A DNA stretch of 64,000 nt. It comes from Corythucha ciliata (lineage: Eukaryota > Arthropoda > Insecta > Hemiptera > Tingidae). This document shows positions 60,432-64,000 of the stretch, in pieces (the stretch's first letter is position 1; the number at the start of each line of letters is the position of its first letter). The notes below the pieces were generated by a model. That model was not told where the DNA came from, did no database searches, and saw only the letters and a program-made list of their open reading frames with translations. Location: positions 15,810,001-15,874,000 of the forward strand of contig CM075941.1 in assembly GCA_038030265.1 (NCBI GenBank), given 5' to 3'. The position numbers were made by a program, and so were the translations under genes.

Positions 60432-61684
60432 GAAATGATCCTGCTGATCCTTTCCCAACTTCTTGAGTTCTTTAAGGCGAGTAATCTCCTTGCGAAGAAC
60501 CAGTTTGGTTTCAGGAGGGGTCACTCCACGTCTTCGGCCGCAATTCGTCTCCTCCAGGAGGTACTCTCCTGTCTTGAGTCGGGTTCCCGGGTTGCTTGAG
60601 ATTGTTTGATCTCACACGGGCGTTCGACTATATCCATATTGACGTCCTCCTAGCAAAGCTACGTCATTACGGATTCGACAAGCGCATGGTTGGGTTGCTG
60701 AGCGCGTACTTGATTGAATGGTTGCAGTGTTGTGCCCTTCGGCGGCACCAAGTCCGAGCTTGCTCGAACGGTTGACCTTGGAGTGCGGCAGGGATCCATC
60801 CTGGGTCCGGTACTCTTGTCTTCTCGTTCCTATTTCCTTCTGAAATTTTCCTTTACGCCGATGATACGACCGTTCTTCGCAGAGGTAGAACTGAGGTCGA
60901 CCTTTTGGGCGGGCAGGGTGCGGCTTCCTCGTTGGTCCGGTCGTGGTGTGTAGCAAATCGACTTGTGCTTAATGACGATAAAAAACACAGGACCTATTTG
61001 TTGATCTACGGTCGCCGAGCCATCGACTCTCGTCTTTCTTGGGACCAACGCATTGACAAGCTCTCCGTCCACCTCTCGAGGGTTGTTTTTGTTCTCCACC
61101 GTTTGAGTGGTGTGGTCTCCTCTGACACGCTGCGTGTTGTCTACTACGGGCTTTTTTAATCCCGCATGTCATATGCCATTGCTGTCTGGGGAAACTCCGT
61201 GCACAGAGGCAACATCTATAAAATTCAAAAGTCTGCGCCACGCGTCCTCTGTGGGTTACCGACTCGCCAGTAGTGTCGTGAGTGGTTCAGCCGCCTTGGC
61301 ACCTTCACAATGTATGGGTTGTTCCTCATGAACGTGCTCCTCTTTGCGCGGACCCACATGGGGGAGTTTCCCGTGAACTCCACCTTCCACTCTTGTGCCA
61401 CGAGACATGCTTCCGACTTGTCAATAAGTTTTGTACACCTTGCGACTCCTGCGCGGGTCAACGCGGCTTGCTAGGGCGCTAGGTTATATTAATGCGCTGC
61501 CACCCGCACTCAAGGAGTCCAGTGTACCTCTTCCAAGTTTTAAACGCCAGCTCATTCTTGCAGCTGCCTCATACTCCGTGGACGAGTTCATTCTTTACCT
61601 GGAGCCCTAATCTTGTTAGAAAACATTTGACGTTGCCTTATAAAGTGTCATTTTATGATGGCAATAAACTATTATTATTATTGT
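60432..61684 (+). mobile_element. Decayed jockey-like non-LTR retrotransposon (5' truncated)
   Basis: Fragments of reverse transcriptase lie in order but in different frames: NQFGFRRGHSTSSA (about 60501), GVRQGSILGPVL (about 60782), the catalytic YADDTTVLRRGRT (60854 onward), WCVANRLVLNDDKK, then the C-terminal region (YAIAVWGNS...IQKSAPRVLCGL, LPPALKES, SYSVDEFI). Stops and frameshifts occur between motifs, so it is inactive. The 3' end is AATAAAC followed by a short ATT repeat tail (61665-61684). Endonuclease and ORF1 are missing. The order and tail fit the jockey superfamily; the clade is not certain. Confidence 0.8.
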
Positions 61685-61858
61685 ACCACCCGTAATACTC
61701 CCCACTGCCAATCGGTCCACACCGGTAACGTGTCAGCTGTCAGCAATGACCAGCTGGCGCGGGGGGGGGGGAGGATAAGCAGGACTCGCACGTGCTGGGT
61801 CACTTCCCCGTCCGTCGGTCAGGCACATCCTGGCAACGAGCCCGCCAGGGCATAAATC

Positions 61859-62753
61859 CAGGGGCGGGAAGAAGGCACAACCCTGGTTAAAGGGGCATAA
61901 CACGAATATTTTTTATGAAATCGTTAGTTTAGGGGTTAAAACCGATAGTTTTAGGTAATATGGTCAGTTTATGTGGTGAAACCATCGGAAGAACACTTCA
62001 GGTTAGGAGTATAAAATCGTTAGCTTTAGAGTACAATTTCCAGGTTGAAAATAGACAGTTTAGTGGTGAAATAAACAGTTTCGGAGTAAAATTTTCATTT
62101 TTAAGGTAAAACCACCAAATGTTTTGGGGCAAAATCGCCAGTTTCGTAGTGACATCTCTACTTTTTGGGTAACACGTCAGCTTTGGCGTGAAAGCGTCTG
62201 TTTTAGTGTGATAATATCGTCTTATATAGGAACAAATCGACAGAGTTTTTAAGACAGAGTCGCCAGTTTTAATGAATAACTTGATTTTGAGGGGTAAAAT
62301 CGCTAGTTGTGTTGTGGAAACTTCAGTTTTGGTATAACACTTCGGCTTTTGCGTGAAATTGTCTATTTCAGAATAAAATATTCAGTTTCAGAGTTAAATC
62401 TTCAGTTTTTAGTTAAAAAATGTCAGTTTTTAACGTCTCTCAGGCAAGAAATTGACATTTCGGACACCCTGGGAGGCTAAGCCCTTCCTACAAGTTTCAA
62501 TATTTCTGGGGTAAACATTGACAGTTTTTGGACATAAAATCGTAAGTAGAAGACTACAACGATAATTTACAATCGGAAATGTTAGTTTTTGACGGATTCC
62601 GACCCTTTATGTGAAAATTAAGTTTCTGGAGGTCAATTTGACGATTTCAAGCGCCTATATCTGAGTAGACGAACTACCAGTTCCCTTGCTGGGGTCTCTG
62701 GTGCATCTGACATCTTCTGCCCACCCCTAGACCAAGCGCTGGCAACGCCCCTG
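61859..62753 (+). mobile_element. Family C-carrying element immediately upstream of VPS13
   Basis: Ends CAGGGGCGGGAAG (61859) and, inverted, CAGGGGCGTTGCCAGC (ending 62753). Family C units fill 61910-62430, followed by a 320-bp right end shared with 18759-19080 in reverse orientation. No transposase, and no clear target duplication. It stops about 75 bp before the VPS13 start codon. Confidence 0.65.
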
Positions 62754-62828
62754 GCGTGAAGTATTTATACTGCAGTAAAGCCAAGAATTGATTTGACTTT
62801 TCCAGGCGTAAAAAAACCAGGATAAAAC

Positions 62829-64000
62829 ATGTTCGAAAGAGTCGTAGCCACCGTTTTACACCGCTACCTGGGCAAATATATCCAAGACTTGGACACGGAG
62901 AATTTGAACGTCGGCATATTCGGCGGTGAAGTCCAACTGTCCGACTTGAAAATCAAACCGGACGCTTTGGTAAAATACGGCACGCTTGGAACGTGCTTCC
63001 ACATTATAATTTGTTTGTGTTTTCCGTTTATTTATTTATCTATTTTTTTAAAGTACGAACTCGATCTTCCGATTGAAGTCAAAGTTGGAACGATCGGCCG
63101 TATAAATATTAAAATACCGTGGGGATGTTTCAGCAAGCAATGCGTTTCCGTAGAAATGGAGGTAATTCTAAGCTAACGATTTTAAATTTTTTCTCCAACA
63201 CACAAATTAATTCGACTCCATAAAACAGGAAGTATATATAATCGCCGCGCCCATTACCGATCGAGAGTACGATCCGGAAAAAGAAAAAAGGTTGACACGA
63301 GCGTCGAATAAACGGAAATTAGAGCTCCTCGAAAATGGCACTATTTTAGGCTCAGGTTGGTTAAAATATTGGCAAATGGGTCGATTGACAATTATACATT
63401 AATAACGACGTTTTTTAGATGCTCCGGAGTCCCCTAATTTTCTTGAAAATCTTGTTACGACAATAATGAACAATTTACAAGTGTTCATCCATAATATTCA
63501 CATCCGTTACGAGGACTCCGTTATGTCTGAAGCACCGTTCGCGTGCGGTCTGTGTCTTCAGAGTCTTTCAATCGAAACTACGAACAGGTACGTTCGATTT
63601 GTTGCTGTTTTTTTAAAGACATTTCAAGTGAGCAACGGTTTTTCCTTTCTGTTGGATCGGTCAGCAAATGGAAACCAACGACAACTGTTCAGTCGCAGCT
63701 ATCGTCCATCTACCAATTGGTACGCCTCGACTCGCTCTCCATCTACTGCAACCCGGTCTGCAGTGAACTGGCTGGTAAACATCCTGGCGTCGACTCGGCG
63801 GCTCCGTACACGTGGCGTGCCGACATGAAACGTGGCTTGGAAACGTTCAGCGTCCGTGGAGAGGAGTTTGATTTCAGTAAGGAACAGGTGGGAGGAACAG
63901 CTCGAATTTTCAATTTATTGTACGTAATTTTCCAGTTCTAAAACCACTAGCAATCAAAATAAAAGTGATCGTCAATAAGTCGAACGAAGCTCGGGTGCCA
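62829..64000 (+). CDS. VPS13 lipid-transfer protein, N-terminal part (runs off the window)
   Basis: Exons 62829-62969, 63054-63161, 63229-63355, 63419-63587, 63665-63876 and 63936 onward have GT-AG borders and consistent phases. They give 274 residues from the true start (MFERVVATVLHRYLGKYI). The Vps13 chorein domain is clear: LDTENLNVGIFGGEVQL, LKIKPDALYELDLPIEVKVG, IGRINIKIPW, NNLQVFIHNIHIRYEDSV, and FDFILKPLAIKIKVIVNKS at the edge. VPS13 proteins are very long bridge-like lipid transporters at organelle contact sites. The IxIRYED and ETTNSKW pattern is closer to VPS13A/C than to VPS13B or D, a by-eye judgement. An acceptor-like tract (TTTTCCAG, ending 62805) just upstream suggests a 5' UTR intron. 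Confidence 0.92.

Noticed and set aside
1..64000. CRISPR-like interpretation of ~30-bp repeats with variable parts
   Set aside because: The repeats are contiguous and degenerate with no constant repeat/unique spacer alternation, and the DNA is eukaryotic with spliced genes.

Overview
This is eukaryotic nuclear DNA, most likely from a hexapod. Three spliced genes with GT-AG introns and one intronless zinc-finger gene sit in a large excess of AT-rich non-coding DNA. The lineage call rests mainly on a 12-cysteine (Plus-C type) odorant-binding protein gene, a family known from hexapods. The order or species cannot be named from the sequence.

Genes, all on the + strand: (1) an ASPP family gene (p53/PP1-binding, ankyrin + SH3) from 24887 to 35711, six exons visible, 5' end missing; (2) an intronless C2H2 zinc-finger ORF at 49430-50026; (3) an eight-exon Plus-C-like OBP gene at 56865-58122; (4) the first six exons of a VPS13 lipid-transfer protein from 62829 to beyond the window edge. 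They look functionally unrelated and share no operon-like arrangement.

The other roughly 90% is repeats. Most of it consists of blocks of degenerate short-period repeats, here called families A to G. A: ~30-31 bp, core TTTTTCTCAATTTTAGCCGC. B: ~30 bp, core TTCAAAACCAATTTCGCGG. C: ~20 bp, core GTAAAATCGTCAGTTTTGG. D: ~20 bp, core AAATTGACAATTTCCTCAT. E: ~22 bp, core CTCCAAACCACAGCAAAG. F: ~22-24 bp, GGAAAACTGTCGATTTT. G: ~30 bp, containing TTTTAGGGCACGAAT. Several blocks are the interior of DNA transposons. Two hAT-like elements (37599-39935 and 42351-44673, opposite orientation, 8-bp target duplications) are filled with family B. Two related elements (18759-19990 and 61859-62753) carry family C. 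A candidate hAT-like element (52537-54243) carries family D.

Other mobile DNA: a DD82E 'Sailor'-type Tc1/mariner element with perfect 30-bp inverted repeats inserted into a family C array (7734-9343); several MITEs (4407, 16109, 28708, 54034); a decayed jockey-like non-LTR retrotransposon (60432-61684); a tRNA-derived SINE (52252-52523).

The most unusual content is a set of tRNA-like units (22063-22760, 22952-23036, 40900-41090, 51885-52033). In these, different tRNA bodies share a flanking design: GAGTTYCGAG upstream, a tRNA body, a T6+ run, then the inverse CTCGRAACTC and a conserved tail. One locus is an inverted pair of identical tRNA units flanked by a 16-bp direct repeat.
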